Source: Faecalibacterium prausnitzii (GTDB lineage Bacteria > Bacillota > Clostridia > Oscillospirales > Ruminococcaceae). Taken from it: a stretch of DNA of 64,000 nt. The notes below the pieces were generated by a model that was not told the DNA's origin, did not search any database, and saw nothing but the letters and a program-made list of their open reading frames with translations. The position numbers were made by a program, and so were the translations under genes. Shown in pieces: positions 52,667-61,999 of the stretch (its first letter is position 1; every line of letters starts with the position of its first letter). Location of the stretch: the NCBI RefSeq assembly GCF_003324185.1, contig NZ_PXUP01000004.1:117236-181235 (forward strand), given 5' to 3'.

Positions 52667-53563
52667 TTAACCTTTCAGGCCGCCCACGGTCATGCCCTGC
52701 GTCAGCTGCCGCTGCACGCAGATGTACAAAATCAGGGTGGGCAGCATCACCAGCACAAGACCTGCATACATCGTGCCGTACTGGGCGGCGCTCTGCTGCG
52801 CCTGCATCAGGTTCAAAAGACCTACCGGCAGGGTGCGGGGTGCCTTGGTGGAGCTCATCAGGGTCATGGAGATGATATACTCGTTCCAGAAGGACAGGAA
52901 GTTGAACAGGATAATGGTGATGATGGAGGGCTTTGCCATGGGGAAGATGATGCGGGTCATGGTGGAAAAATAGCTTGCACCGTCGATATAGGCGGCCTCC
53001 TCAAAATCGTGGGGCAGGGTGGCAAAGTAGCCCGACAGCAGGTAGATGGTAAAGGGCAGCGCGGTGGCGGCGTATACCACCGCCAGCACCACCAGATTGT
53101 TCAGCAGAAAGCCGCTGCCGAAATGGCCTTTCAGCCACACATCGCTGTCTCGCAGCATCAAAAAGATGGGCACCACGATGTAGTTCACGTTGATGAACAG
53201 GCCCGCCATGAACAGGGTGTTCAGTACCTTGCACCCCTTGAAGTGGAAGCGGGACAGGCAGTAGGCGGCGGGCAGGGCAACGACCAGCAGCAGTGCCAGC
53301 GCCAGCGCGGTGACGATGACCGAGTTGAGCATATATTCGCCCATTTTGGCACCGTTCCATGCGTTGACGAAGTTCTGCCAGTAGAACCCGGCGGGCAGTG
53401 CCCACGGGTTGCCGTAGAACTCTGCATTCTGCTTGATGGAGGCCATGAACACCCATGCCACCGGCACGATGATGGTAACGGCCAGCAGAACCAGCACAAA
53501 ATAGATGAAAAACTTGTACAGACCTTCCGCAGAGCGGGAAGATTTTTCGGTGGTATTCTGCAT
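52667..53563 (-). CDS. Carbohydrate ABC permease, MalG type
   Basis: 298 residues with six membrane helices. The cytoplasmic EAA loop reads 'EEAAYIDGASYFSTMTRIIFPMAKPSI', which couples to the ATPase. It forms the channel of the GNB/LNB importer with the MalF-type permease 12 bp upstream. No ATPase gene is present in the cluster, so a shared MsiK-like ATPase elsewhere must energise it. GGAGGG precedes the ATG. Confidence 0.93.
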   Translation of the reverse strand: MQNTTEKSSRSAEGLYKFFIYFVLVLLAVTIIVPVAWVFMASIKQNAEFYGNPWALPAGFYWQNFVNAWNGAKMGEYMLNSVIVTALALALLLVVALPAAYCLSRFHFKGCKVLNTLFMAGLFINVNYIVVPIFLMLRDSDVWLKGHFGSGFLLNNLVVLAVVYAATALPFTIYLLSGYFATLPHDFEEAAYIDGASYFSTMTRIIFPMAKPSIITIILFNFLSFWNEYIISMTLMSSTKAPRTLPVGLLNLMQAQQSAAQYGTMYAGLVLVMLPTLILYICVQRQLTQGMTVGGLKG

Positions 53564-53575
53564 CTTCTTCCCTCC

Positions 53576-54460
53576 TTAAAATTCCAGCGGGTCACGGCTG
53601 GTGGCCTTGTTGACACAGGCGGACAGCGCAAACGAGAACAGGAAAATGACGACGCCGATGGCCATACTATAGCCATACAGGCCAGCGTCCTTCTGGCTGT
53701 ACATATAGCTCAGCGCCACATCCGATGCGCCGTTCGGCCCGCCGCTGGTCATGGCCTTGACAAACAGGAACGCCATGTTGATGGTGGAGATAATGAAGAA
53801 GGTCAGGGTGGTGCGGATGTTCGTCCAGATGAGCGGGATGGTGATCTGGAAGAACTGGGTCAGCCGCCCGGCACCGTCCAGATTGGCACTCTCGTACAGG
53901 CTGATGGGCACGGCAGACATGGAGGCCATATACATGACCATGTAATAGCCCACAGCCTGCCACACCATCGCAATGATGATGGAGGGGATGACCAGTTTTT
54001 CACCCTTCCACAGGATGGGGTCGGTCATATCCCGGAACAGACCAATGATGCTGTTCAGCATACCATTTTCCGGCTTGTAGATGGCCGAGAAAATACCGGA
54101 GATGACGACCACGGAAAGAATGTTGGGGATGTAGAAGATGATGCGGAAAAAGTTCTGCCCTTTGATCTTCTCCCGGGTGAGGATGGCGGCAAATACCAGT
54201 GCAAAGGCGAAGGTGATCAGGGTGACCGTTACCACCAGCAGGATCATATTCTGCATAGAGCGGATGAACTGGGCGTCCCGCAGCAGATGCTGGAAGTTTT
54301 TAAGCCCCACAAAGGTCTCGTTGGGAGAATAGGCACCCCGCTCATACAAGCTCATGCGGAACACATTGAGGGTGGGCAGGATCATAAAGATGAAAAACAG
54401 GATGGTGGCCGGTGCCACGCAGAGAAACACAAACCGTTTGCGGCTCTTGTCAGATTTCAT
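53576..54460 (-). CDS. Carbohydrate ABC permease, MalF/UgpA type
   Basis: 294 residues, six membrane helices, EAA-type loop 'YESANLDGAGRLTQFFQITIPLIW'. Partner of the MalG-type permease for import of galacto-N-biose/lacto-N-biose or related sugars. The ATG at 54460 has AAGGAG 10 nt upstream; the frame open to 54517 overlaps the terminator hairpin behind the binding-protein gene and is not used. Confidence 0.93.
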   Translation of the reverse strand: MKSDKSRKRFVFLCVAPATILFFIFMILPTLNVFRMSLYERGAYSPNETFVGLKNFQHLLRDAQFIRSMQNMILLVVTVTLITFAFALVFAAILTREKIKGQNFFRIIFYIPNILSVVVISGIFSAIYKPENGMLNSIIGLFRDMTDPILWKGEKLVIPSIIIAMVWQAVGYYMVMYMASMSAVPISLYESANLDGAGRLTQFFQITIPLIWTNIRTTLTFFIISTINMAFLFVKAMTSGGPNGASDVALSYMYSQKDAGLYGYSMAIGVVIFLFSFALSACVNKATSRDPLEF

Positions 54461-54502
54461 AGACAAACCGCTCCTTTCTATTGGGATCCCGAAACCACAA
54501 AA

Positions 54503-54530
54503 AGCGGAGGCGGTCAAAACCGCCCCCGCT
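54503..54530 (-). terminator. Intercistronic terminator after the binding-protein gene
   Basis: 12-bp stem AGCGGAGGCGGT/ACCGCCCCCGCT with one mismatch and a 4-nt loop, followed by A/U-rich sequence on the minus strand. Partial termination here would give more binding protein than permease. Confidence 0.75.
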
Positions 54531-54543
54531 GGGCAGGGCTCAA

Positions 54544-55917
54544 TTACTCAATGATGTTAGCGCGCATCTGGTCGCTGGCGGACTTGATGCCATCGATCCA
54601 CTGCTGCTCGGTCATGCTGCCGGAGACCAGCGAGTTGACGGGATCGAAGAACACGGTGCGGACTTCCACGCCGGGGATGGCGCTGAAGGCTGCAAAGTTG
54701 CCCATAGCTGCCTTTGCGCCGTTATCATAGATGGAGTAGAACATCTTGTTGTCGCCGTCCAGATCATCGGCAATGCCCAGCACAGGCTGGATCGCACCGC
54801 TCTCGGCGAACAGCTTGCAGGCTTCGTCACTATACAGGTACGCCACGAACTGCTTGGCTGCATCCAGATGCTCAGCACCCGCCGGGATCCATGCCTGCTC
54901 GAACCAGGTGTAGCTGTAGCTGTCGCCGCCAGCCTTGACAGCGGGCAGGGCGGTCATGCCCCACTCAAAGCCGTCTGCACGGGGTGCTTCGGCCATCTCG
55001 CCCACGATCCAGGTGCCGTTGGGCATAAACAGGGCCTTGTTGTCCAGCACCAGCTGCTGGTTCTGGGTAAAGTCCTGATCGTTGGCCTGTGCGGGGGTGA
55101 TGGGGTTGGTGTAGGAAGCCAGCTTTGTCACGATATCAAAGCAGGTCTTTGCCTCGGGGGTGTCCCAGATGCCTTCTTCGTAGTGGGTAGCCTTGTTGAA
55201 GAACTCCGGGCCGCCGGCAGCGTACATCAGCGCATAGAAGAAGGCGTCGAAGTAGCCGGTGGTGGGGTAGGTGAACAGGTAGGTGCCCTCAGCGGCAGCC
55301 TTGTCGCCCAGTGCCCACATCTCGTCCCAGGTCTTGGGCACGTCCCAGCCCTTTTCCTTCAGGAAACCGGCGTTGTAGAACAGGCCGCAGGGGCTGTAGA
55401 ACATGGGAGCCAGATAGGTTTTGCCGTCGCCGTAGGGGTTGGTCAGGGAGGTGTCGGTAAAGCCGCCGGCGATCTTCTCGCTCACCTTCTTGCTCTCGCC
55501 GGGCACGGTCATGCTCAGCACATCGGTGATGTCGGCGATCAGGTTGCCCTTGATGAACTGCTCGGTCAGGGCAGCTTCACGGCCGGTGGCCAGATGGACC
55601 ACGTCGGGGTAGTCGCCGCCCTGCATGGAGGGGCCGATGACGTCCTCCAGCTTCTTGTCAGTGGTCAGGTCTACCTTGATGCCGGTCTGGGCGGTAAAGG
55701 CCTCGGCGACCTTCTTCCACATATCAGCGCCGTAGCCGGTCTCGATGGCGGCTACCTTGATGGTAACGTCTGCAGCCGCCGCTGCGGAAGAAGCGGCGGT
55801 GGAGGATGCCACGCTGGATGCGGTGGAGCTGGAAGAGCCGCCACAGGCAGCCAGACCCAGTGCAGCGGCGCCAACGCCGGCCGCCTTCAGGAAATTACGA
55901 CGAGAAATACGATTCAT
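54544..55917 (-). CDS. Sugar-binding lipoprotein of the GNB/LNB ABC importer
   Basis: 457 residues. A Tat-like 'SRRNFLK' start and lipobox 'GLAAC' with C25 anchor it to the outer membrane face; a Ser-rich linker (27-45) leads to the family 1 extracellular solute-binding fold ('AAIETGYGADMWKKVAEAFTAQTGIKVDLTT', 'FLKEKGWDVPKTWDEMWALGD'). Context with lnpA and nahK indicates galacto-N-biose/lacto-N-biose as ligands, which remains inference. GGAGG precedes the ATG. First gene of the operon. Confidence 0.92.
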   Translation of the reverse strand: MNRISRRNFLKAAGVGAAALGLAACGGSSSSTASSVASSTAASSAAAAADVTIKVAAIETGYGADMWKKVAEAFTAQTGIKVDLTTDKKLEDVIGPSMQGGDYPDVVHLATGREAALTEQFIKGNLIADITDVLSMTVPGESKKVSEKIAGGFTDTSLTNPYGDGKTYLAPMFYSPCGLFYNAGFLKEKGWDVPKTWDEMWALGDKAAAEGTYLFTYPTTGYFDAFFYALMYAAGGPEFFNKATHYEEGIWDTPEAKTCFDIVTKLASYTNPITPAQANDQDFTQNQQLVLDNKALFMPNGTWIVGEMAEAPRADGFEWGMTALPAVKAGGDSYSYTWFEQAWIPAGAEHLDAAKQFVAYLYSDEACKLFAESGAIQPVLGIADDLDGDNKMFYSIYDNGAKAAMGNFAAFSAIPGVEVRTVFFDPVNSLVSGSMTEQQWIDGIKSASDQMRANIIE

Positions 55918-56003
55918 ACTGTGTTGCCTCCATCATTTTGTTCCGTTCAAACACAGCCGGGCAAACAGGCTTTGCCCGAAGGACTGTGTGTTTTTCTGCC
56001 TCC

Positions 56004-56032
56004 AATATAAATTCTTTCGCTACCTTGCTCAA
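56004..56032 (-). promoter_or_regulatory. Promoter of the ABC importer-lnpA operon
   Basis: Minus strand TTGAGC (56027-56032), 17-bp spacer, TATATT (56004-56009), about 80 nt before the binding-protein ATG. The imperfect -35 would suit activation by the divergent AraC protein. Confidence 0.6.
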
Positions 56033-56201
56033 GAGGTTTGTTGTTTCATTTTTTATAGATATTGCTTTCTGAAAAATTCTTTCAGCAAAAGTGCTAAATA
56101 TCTTTTAAAAGTTTCAGCATAATCCCCAACCTGTAACTATTTTGACATATTCCGAAGAGACCTGAGAAACAAAAATATAAAAATTAGCCTAAAATCAGGG
56201 C

Positions 56202-56230
56202 TTGCATTTTTTCTTCATTGCCTCTATAAT
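56202..56230 (+). promoter_or_regulatory. Promoter of the AraC-nahK unit
   Basis: TTGCAT (56202-56207), 17-bp spacer, TATAAT (56225-56230), about 95 nt before the regulator ATG. Apart from the two divergent promoters the 415-bp gap (55918-56332) holds no gene. Confidence 0.75.
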
Positions 56231-56332
56231 AAGAAAAAACATACGAAGCAACGCATCGTTTTTAGGCTTGTATTTTTAGTATCTTGTTTTTATTTTTATG
56301 TTTTTTGTTCTTCGCCTCAAAAGGAGCCATTT

Positions 56333-57199
56333 ATGAGTACCGAGCGATTTGATATCCGTCATGCTCCCGCTCCACGGGAATCCTTCCGGCTGCTGTACAT
56401 CAGCAAAAGCAAATTTGGCGGCGATTGGAACAGTACCACCCACACCCACTCCTGCACAGAGCTGTTCTACTGCCTCAGCGGCGAGGGACAGTTCTACCTT
56501 GCCGGGCAGCTGTTCCCGGTAAAGCCGGACGATATGGTCATTGTGAACCCGCAGGTGGAGCATACCGAGCTTAGCCTGAACGCCTCGCCCTTGGAGTATA
56601 TCGTGCTGGGCGTTGCCAGCATGGAGTTTTTGTTCAGCAAGGCGGATACGAACTACGCCATCTTCAATTGCCGGGAGAACCGGGAGCGGATGGTCACGTT
56701 GCTGCACATGCTGCTGGCCGAGGCCGACCGCAGCTTAGACGGCTGCGAGACCGTTTGTCAGGACCTGCTGGAGGTACTGCTGATCTGGCTGGTGCGCTGC
56801 ACCACCATTTCGCTGCAGCTGGAGGAGGCTGCCCCGACCGAGAACCGGGAGTGCGCCGAGATCAAGCGGTATCTGGACACCAACTACCGCGAGGATATCT
56901 CGCTGGACCTGCTGGCAGAGCTTGCCCACCTGAACAAATACTATCTGGCCCACACCTTCCAGCGGGAGTACGGCATTTCCCCCATTACTTACCTGAACCG
57001 CCGCCGCATTGAGGAGAGCAAGCATATGCTGGGCAACACCGGTTACAGTCTGGCGCAGATCAGCGAGTTGATGGGCTTTTCCTCCCCCAGCTATTTCTCC
57101 CAGTGCTTCCGCAAGGCGGAGGGCATGACCCCCAACGAATACCGCCGTCAGACGCGGCAGGGAAAACGCCCCGCCCCGACAAAACGGCATGAAGTATAA
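56333..57199 (+). CDS. AraC-family regulator of the GNB/LNB genes
   Basis: 288 residues. N-terminal cupin ('HTHSCTELFYCLSGEGQFYLAGQLFPVKPDDMVIVNPQVEHTE', about 35-90) probably binds a sugar; the C-terminal double helix-turn-helix (about 185-280) ends 'SELMGFSSPSYFSQCFRKAEGMTPNEYRR'. It lies divergent to the importer operon and directly before nahK (16 bp), so it most likely controls both. AAAAGGAG precedes the ATG at 56333. Confidence 0.9.
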   Translation: MSTERFDIRHAPAPRESFRLLYISKSKFGGDWNSTTHTHSCTELFYCLSGEGQFYLAGQLFPVKPDDMVIVNPQVEHTELSLNASPLEYIVLGVASMEFLFSKADTNYAIFNCRENRERMVTLLHMLLAEADRSLDGCETVCQDLLEVLLIWLVRCTTISLQLEEAAPTENRECAEIKRYLDTNYREDISLDLLAELAHLNKYYLAHTFQREYGISPITYLNRRRIEESKHMLGNTGYSLAQISELMGFSSPSYFSQCFRKAEGMTPNEYRRQTRQGKRPAPTKRHEV

Positions 57200-57215
57200 C
57201 GAAAACGAGGAATTT

Positions 57216-58328
57216 ATGATGAAATCCGTTACCCTTTCTCTGCTCCAGTCTGCTGCAAATGCCTTTGATTTTGGCGGGCCTGTGCTCTGCGATGCTCACC
57301 ACTATGGTGAGGGGCATATCAACGACACCTTTGTGGTCTGGCGGGAAGATCATTCCAAACGCTTTATTTTGCAGCGCATCAACACAGATACCTTTACTAA
57401 CCCGGTGGGCCTGATGGAGAATGTCTGCGGCGTGACCCGGCATCTGCGGGCGAAAATTCTTGCCGAGGGCGGCGACCCAGCACGGGAAACGCTGAATGTC
57501 GTCCCAACTTTGTCGGGGTCGACTTGCTATCTGGATGCAGACGGCGGCGCATGGCGTGCCTACGACTTTGTAGAAGATACCATCTGTTTGCAGCAGGTCG
57601 GCAGCGAAACCGACTTCCGCACCGTGGCCGAGACACTGGGCAAATTCCAGAACCAGCTGGAGGATTACCCGGCCTCCACCCTCCACGAAACCATCGCCCG
57701 CTTCCACGACACGCCCAACCGCTATGCCAATTTTGAAAAAGCCCTCGCCGCTGATGCACTGGGCCGGGCAAAAAATATCACGTCGGAAATCGAATTTATC
57801 CATGCGAGGGAGCAGGACTGCCATGTCCTGCTGGATCAGCTGGCAGCTGGCGAAATTCCTCTGCGCGTCACCCACAATGACACCAAGATCAACAATGTCC
57901 TTATCGATGCCGCTACCGGAAAAGGCATCTGTGTCATTGACCTCGACACCGTGATGCCGGGACTTTCGGCCTACGACTTCGGCGATTCCATCCGCACCGG
58001 TGCCAACGACTGCGCTGAGGACGAACCTGACCAGAGCAAAGTCCATTTTGACCTGCATCTGTACGAAGTGTTCGCCAAAGGGTATCTCTCCACTGCCGGG
58101 GCATCCATGAGCATGGCAGAAAAAAAGAGCCTTGCATGGGGTGCAAGGCTCATGACGCTGGAATGCGGCATCCGTTTTCTGACTGACTATCTGGAGGGCG
58201 ACCATTATTTCCATATTGCTCGCCCGGATCACAACCTCGACCGTGCCCGCACCCAGTTCACACTGGTGCGGCAGATGGAAGAGGTTTTCGATCAGATGCT
58301 GGAAATCGTCTGCCCGGACAATCACTGA
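57216..58328 (+). CDS. nahK: N-acetylhexosamine 1-kinase (aminoglycoside phosphotransferase fold)
   Basis: About 370 residues. The phosphotransferase fold shows the nucleotide region 'GGPVLCDAHHYGEGHINDTFVV', the catalytic 'THNDTKINNVLID' near residue 219 and the metal site 'CVIDLDTVMPG'. NahK phosphorylates GlcNAc/GalNAc at C1, the partner step to LNB phosphorylase in the bifidobacterial lnp pathway. Start: ATG at 57216 (or 57219) fits GAGGAA; the frame from 57189 overlaps the regulator end. lnpC/lnpD-type uridylyltransferase and epimerase genes are not in this window. Confidence 0.92.
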   Translation: MMKSVTLSLLQSAANAFDFGGPVLCDAHHYGEGHINDTFVVWREDHSKRFILQRINTDTFTNPVGLMENVCGVTRHLRAKILAEGGDPARETLNVVPTLSGSTCYLDADGGAWRAYDFVEDTICLQQVGSETDFRTVAETLGKFQNQLEDYPASTLHETIARFHDTPNRYANFEKALAADALGRAKNITSEIEFIHAREQDCHVLLDQLAAGEIPLRVTHNDTKINNVLIDAATGKGICVIDLDTVMPGLSAYDFGDSIRTGANDCAEDEPDQSKVHFDLHLYEVFAKGYLSTAGASMSMAEKKSLAWGARLMTLECGIRFLTDYLEGDHYFHIARPDHNLDRARTQFTLVRQMEEVFDQMLEIVCPDNH

Positions 58329-58358
58329 TTTCGCAATCTCCTCCATTCGGATACAGCA

Positions 58359-58404
58359 AGAAGCATGGACGCTCTCCTTTTCGGGGGCGTCTATGCTTCT
58401 TTTT
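58359..58404 (+). terminator. Terminator of nahK
   Basis: 14-bp stem AGAAGCATGGACGC/GCGTCTATGCTTCT with one mismatch, followed by T4. Confidence 0.82.
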
Positions 58405-58474
58405 ACAGCTTATCGCTATTGTCTGTGGCTTTTGGCAGGGTGCATCCTATTCAGGGGCGCACCCTATTTTTTTA

Positions 58475-59185
58475 CTATGCTTCATCATTTTCTGCGCGCA
58501 GCATCCGGTATCCGACACCAACATGGGTCTGGATCAGATGCGGCGCATCCGGGTATCGTTCCAATTTTTTGCGCAGGGATGCCATGTAAACTCGCAAGGA
58601 AGCAATGTCATTTTCCTGCGTACTGCCCCATACTTTCTGCGTGAGGGAGGTATGCGTCAGCACTTTGCCCACATTATGCGCCAACACACACAGCAGCTTG
58701 TACTCGATGGGGGTCAAATGCAATTCATTCTCGCTCAGCCAGACGCAGCCTGCCGAGAAGTCGATCTTCAAAGGACCATTGACAAAAACCGGACTATTTA
58801 TGCCGTCAGAAGCCAGCAGATTCAATCGGCGCTGCGTTACACGCAGTCTTGCCAGCAGCTCATCCACGGAAAACGGCTTTGTCAGATAATCGTCTGCGCC
58901 GTTGTCCAGTGCCTCGATCTTATCAGAATCTTCGCTCCGGGCACTCAGGACGATGATGGGCAGGTTCGACCATGTGCGGACGCTGCGGATGACCTCGATG
59001 CCGTCTATATCGGGCAGCCCAAGATCCAGCAGCATGATGTCCGGGTTGTGGCTGGTAGTCATCATGATCGCCGTTTCCCCATTGGAAGCAGTCAGATATT
59101 TATAGCCGTGGGCTTTCAGGGTCGTTGTGATCAGACACCGTACAGGAACATCATCCTCTACGACCAGAATGGACGGCTTATTCAT
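58475..59185 (-). CDS. kdpE: KdpE-like OmpR-family response regulator
   Basis: 236 residues. Receiver domain with the acidic pair at 11-12, phospho-acceptor D54 ('MLLDLGLPD') and K103 ('YLTKPF'); winged-helix DNA-binding domain ending 'LIQTHVGVGYRM'. Similar throughout to KdpE. It probably controls potassium uptake genes. The start lies 8 bp inside the end of the kinase gene with GAGGTG upstream. Confidence 0.92.
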   Translation of the reverse strand: MNKPSILVVEDDVPVRCLITTTLKAHGYKYLTASNGETAIMMTTSHNPDIMLLDLGLPDIDGIEVIRSVRTWSNLPIIVLSARSEDSDKIEALDNGADDYLTKPFSVDELLARLRVTQRRLNLLASDGINSPVFVNGPLKIDFSAGCVWLSENELHLTPIEYKLLCVLAHNVGKVLTHTSLTQKVWGSTQENDIASLRVYMASLRKKLERYPDAPHLIQTHVGVGYRMLRAENDEA

Positions 59186-61151
59186 GAATGTTCACCTCGC
59201 TTTGCGGCAATGCAAAGGAAAAGACACTGCCATTGGGAATGTTGTCACGCAGGGTCAATGTTCCGCCGTGAGCCGTCAGGATCGCACGGCAGAGGGGCAA
59301 GCCCAGTCCAAGGCTACGGTGGCTGTCTGCGATGCGGCTCTGCCCGGTATAAAACATCTCGAACACCTGTGCTTTTGCGCGATTCGGAATGCCGGGACCG
59401 TTATCTGCAACGTCCACTACGACCTGATGGTCTTTCCGGTAAGCCGAAATCTGAATAACCGAGCCTACGGGGGTGTATTTGATGGCGTTATCCACCAGAT
59501 TGACAACGACCTGCATGATCAGCCGTGCATCCACATTGACCAGGAGGATCTCGTCCCCATACTGTGTTGTGATGGTATGTTCGCAGCTTTTCCGGTTGAC
59601 ATGATGCAGAGCTTCTTCGATCATTTCGTCCATCAGCTGCGGCGAGATCTGCAGATTCATCCGCCCATCCTCAATGCGGGTGATGGAAAGCAGATTTTCC
59701 ACCAGACCGATCAGCCATTGCGCATCGTCAAAAATATCGGTGCAGATCTTGTTCCGGGTCTCTGTATCCAGCGTTTCTCCGTTGGAAAGCAGATTGCTGG
59801 CATTGCCGGAAATGGAGGTCAGCGGGGTGCGCAGGTCATGGGAGATCGTGCGCAGCAGGTTTGCCCGCAGCTCTTCATTCCTTGCCTGCAATGCAGCTTG
59901 CTCTTTTTCCAGCGCGTTTCTGCGGTTTTCGATGGCCAGCGCACCTTCGCCCAGAATGGAAAGCAGCACACTGTTTTCAAAGGCATCCAGCGGTTTTTCG
60001 GACAGATCGATCCCGATCACTCCAAACACGCCGCCTCCGGTCCGAAGCGCAAGATAAAGCCCCTTTGCATCCGGGTAGCTATCCGTGCCTGCGCCGGAAC
60101 GCTTTTTGTTGGCAAACGTCCAGTTTGCTGCATCACGTTCTTCCGGTGCAGAAAAGATGTTACACGGCACTTCCCCATCAATCTCAAAAACCTGTTCTGA
60201 CCCAAGATCTCCGTTTTGTTCCGGGTAAACGATCAAGCTCCGGTTCAGCAGCTTCATCAACTGGGACGCTGTCTGAGAGAGGATTTCTTCCTCGCTTTTT
60301 GCTCTCTGTAAAAGCTGATTTGTATCAAACAGTATTTTTGTACGGAACGCTGCCTGCGCAGACATTTTTGCATGATCCTTCAGCCGCGTTGTCAGGGCGC
60401 AGGTAATGATTGCAGAGGTCAGCATCAGGGCAAATGTAACCTGATAACCGGGATCATACGCATGGAATGTCAGGTATGGCTCGGTCATGAAGAAATTGTA
60501 CAATGCTACACTGGCAACGGACCCCAGCACACCGCAGGTGTAGCCGCTGGTAGACAATGCGGTGAACAGCACCCCCAGCATATAGAGCATAATAATATTA
60601 TAGCGCGCAAAGTCCAGTTGCAAGAAAATGAAGCCGATGAGCGTGATGCAGCTCAGGATGCCTGCGGTGATCAGCAGATCACGGACAGACGGCAGAAGCG
60701 GACGGGTGAACAGCTTTTTTCCTGAGCCGTAGCCGTTCTCTGCAGAAGCATCCGGGATGATATAAATATCCAGATTAGGCGCAGTCAGCGTCAATTTTTC
60801 AGTCAGTGACGGTCCACTCCAGAAATGGCGGCGATGTACGCTGGAGCGCCCCAGTACGATTTTTGTAATGCCGGAGATGCGGGCAAACTCTGCGATCTGC
60901 TGCGGAATGTCATCCCCGTAGATCGTAGAAATGTCGGCACCTGCCTGCTCTGCCATACGAATGTGCTGCTGCAAGCGCCGACAGTCTTCTTTTCCCATCT
61001 GATCCGAGTCAGGCGTCCGGACATACAGAGCTGTAAAGGTCCCGCCAAACGCCTTTGCCATCGTTGCTGCCGTCCGCACGATCTTTGCATTGGAGGGAGA
61101 GGACGACAGACACGCCAGAATATGTTCAGTGGGTTGGTCGTTCTGATTCAT
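59178..61151 (-). CDS. KdpD-like sensor histidine kinase lacking the classical KdpD domain
   Basis: 657 residues versus about 890 in E. coli KdpD. Residues 8-135 form only the Usp-like domain ('HILACLSSSPSNAKIVRTAATMAKAFGGTFTALYV'); the N-terminal Walker-A KdpD domain is absent. Four DUF4118 membrane helices (about 150-260), a GAF-like region and the kinase with phospho-acceptor H438 ('TISHDLRTPLTS'), 'VVNLVDNAIKYTP' and 'DNGPGIP' follow. It should sense potassium or osmotic state and phosphorylate KdpE. ATG at 61151 with AGG 8 nt upstream; GTG at 61160 is an alternative. Confidence 0.9.
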   Translation of the reverse strand: MNQNDQPTEHILACLSSSPSNAKIVRTAATMAKAFGGTFTALYVRTPDSDQMGKEDCRRLQQHIRMAEQAGADISTIYGDDIPQQIAEFARISGITKIVLGRSSVHRRHFWSGPSLTEKLTLTAPNLDIYIIPDASAENGYGSGKKLFTRPLLPSVRDLLITAGILSCITLIGFIFLQLDFARYNIIMLYMLGVLFTALSTSGYTCGVLGSVASVALYNFFMTEPYLTFHAYDPGYQVTFALMLTSAIITCALTTRLKDHAKMSAQAAFRTKILFDTNQLLQRAKSEEEILSQTASQLMKLLNRSLIVYPEQNGDLGSEQVFEIDGEVPCNIFSAPEERDAANWTFANKKRSGAGTDSYPDAKGLYLALRTGGGVFGVIGIDLSEKPLDAFENSVLLSILGEGALAIENRRNALEKEQAALQARNEELRANLLRTISHDLRTPLTSISGNASNLLSNGETLDTETRNKICTDIFDDAQWLIGLVENLLSITRIEDGRMNLQISPQLMDEMIEEALHHVNRKSCEHTITTQYGDEILLVNVDARLIMQVVVNLVDNAIKYTPVGSVIQISAYRKDHQVVVDVADNGPGIPNRAKAQVFEMFYTGQSRIADSHRSLGLGLPLCRAILTAHGGTLTLRDNIPNGSVFSFALPQSEVNIHE

Positions 61152-61193
61152 AAAGATCACCTGCCTTGCCCACAGTATAGCACAATTTGATGG

Positions 61194-61322
61194 TCACGAC
61201 CACCAGCCACGTCTTTTTCCTTCCTGTCGAAGGATTTCCCGTCGTATGTGATCCAGCGCATCTGCTGCCCGGAAACCACTCAACATGACTCCAAGAACCA
61301 TCAATAACAAAGCGACATCCAT
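61194..61322 (-). CDS. 42-residue single-helix membrane protein in the Ktr/Kdp operon
   Basis: A short complete frame, ATG at 61322 to TGA at 61194, fills the gap between ktrA and the kinase. It starts 'MDVALLLMVLGVMLSGF' (one membrane helix) and ends with a basic tail ('RREILRQEGKRRGWWS'). AGGA lies 8-9 nt upstream, 18 bp after ktrA. It resembles KdpF only in size and build. Function unknown; it could modulate KtrB or the kinase. Confidence 0.6.
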   Translation of the reverse strand: MDVALLLMVLGVMLSGFRAADALDHIRREILRQEGKRRGWWS

Positions 61323-61340
61323 ACGATCCGTCCTATCTTT

Positions 61341-61988
61341 TTAGAGCCGGAAACACTTCTGGATCGATGCGTATTTCCCCAAAACCAGCATACTTTCATC
61401 CCGGCACAGCTGCGTATCCGGCGTAATGCTCATATCGAGCTTTCCGTCTTTTTTCAGTGCAAGAATGTTGATGTTATACTTTTTTCGAATATTGATCTCG
61501 CCGATCGTGCGATTCATCCATTCCGGCGGAATAGTCACTTCCATGATGGCGTGGTCGTCCTGCAGCTCGATATAATCCAGAATGTGTTCGGAGCTATATC
61601 GGATCGCTGCCCACTTTGCCAGCTGCTTTTCCGGGTAGACCACTTCATCCGCACCGTTGCGCAGCAGAAACTTGGCTTGTACATCCCGCTCTGCACGCGA
61701 GACCACAAGCTTTGCGCCCAGCTCCTTGAGCAGTGATGTTGTTTCCAACGAACTCTGAAAATTGCCGCCGATGGTTACGATACACACATCAAAATTGCCA
61801 ACGCCAAGGGAACGCAGAAAGTATTCGCTGGTACTGTCACCGATCTGTGCATTCGTCACATAGGAAAGCACAGCGTTCACACGGTCTTCGTTGCTGTCGA
61901 TCGCCATGACCTGATGACCCAGCTCATTCAGTTCCTGCGCAATATGGCGGCCAAAACGGCCAAGCCCGATCAAAAGAATCGATTTCAT
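61341..61988 (-). CDS. ktrA: KtrA/TrkA-type NAD-binding potassium channel regulator
   Basis: 215 residues, the length of KtrA/KtrC. RCK_N Rossmann domain ('ILLIGLGRFGRHIAQELNELGHQVMAIDSNEDRVN') and RCK_C domain (about 135-215). KtrA forms the octameric gating ring of KtrB; RCK_C domains of this family can bind c-di-AMP, and cdaA is in this window. AAAGGAG precedes the ATG. Eleven bases separate it from ktrB. Confidence 0.93.
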   Translation of the reverse strand: MKSILLIGLGRFGRHIAQELNELGHQVMAIDSNEDRVNAVLSYVTNAQIGDSTSEYFLRSLGVGNFDVCIVTIGGNFQSSLETTSLLKELGAKLVVSRAERDVQAKFLLRNGADEVVYPEKQLAKWAAIRYSSEHILDYIELQDDHAIMEVTIPPEWMNRTIGEINIRKKYNINILALKKDGKLDMSITPDTQLCRDESMLVLGKYASIQKCFRL

Positions 61989-61999
61989 ACTTGTCTCCT

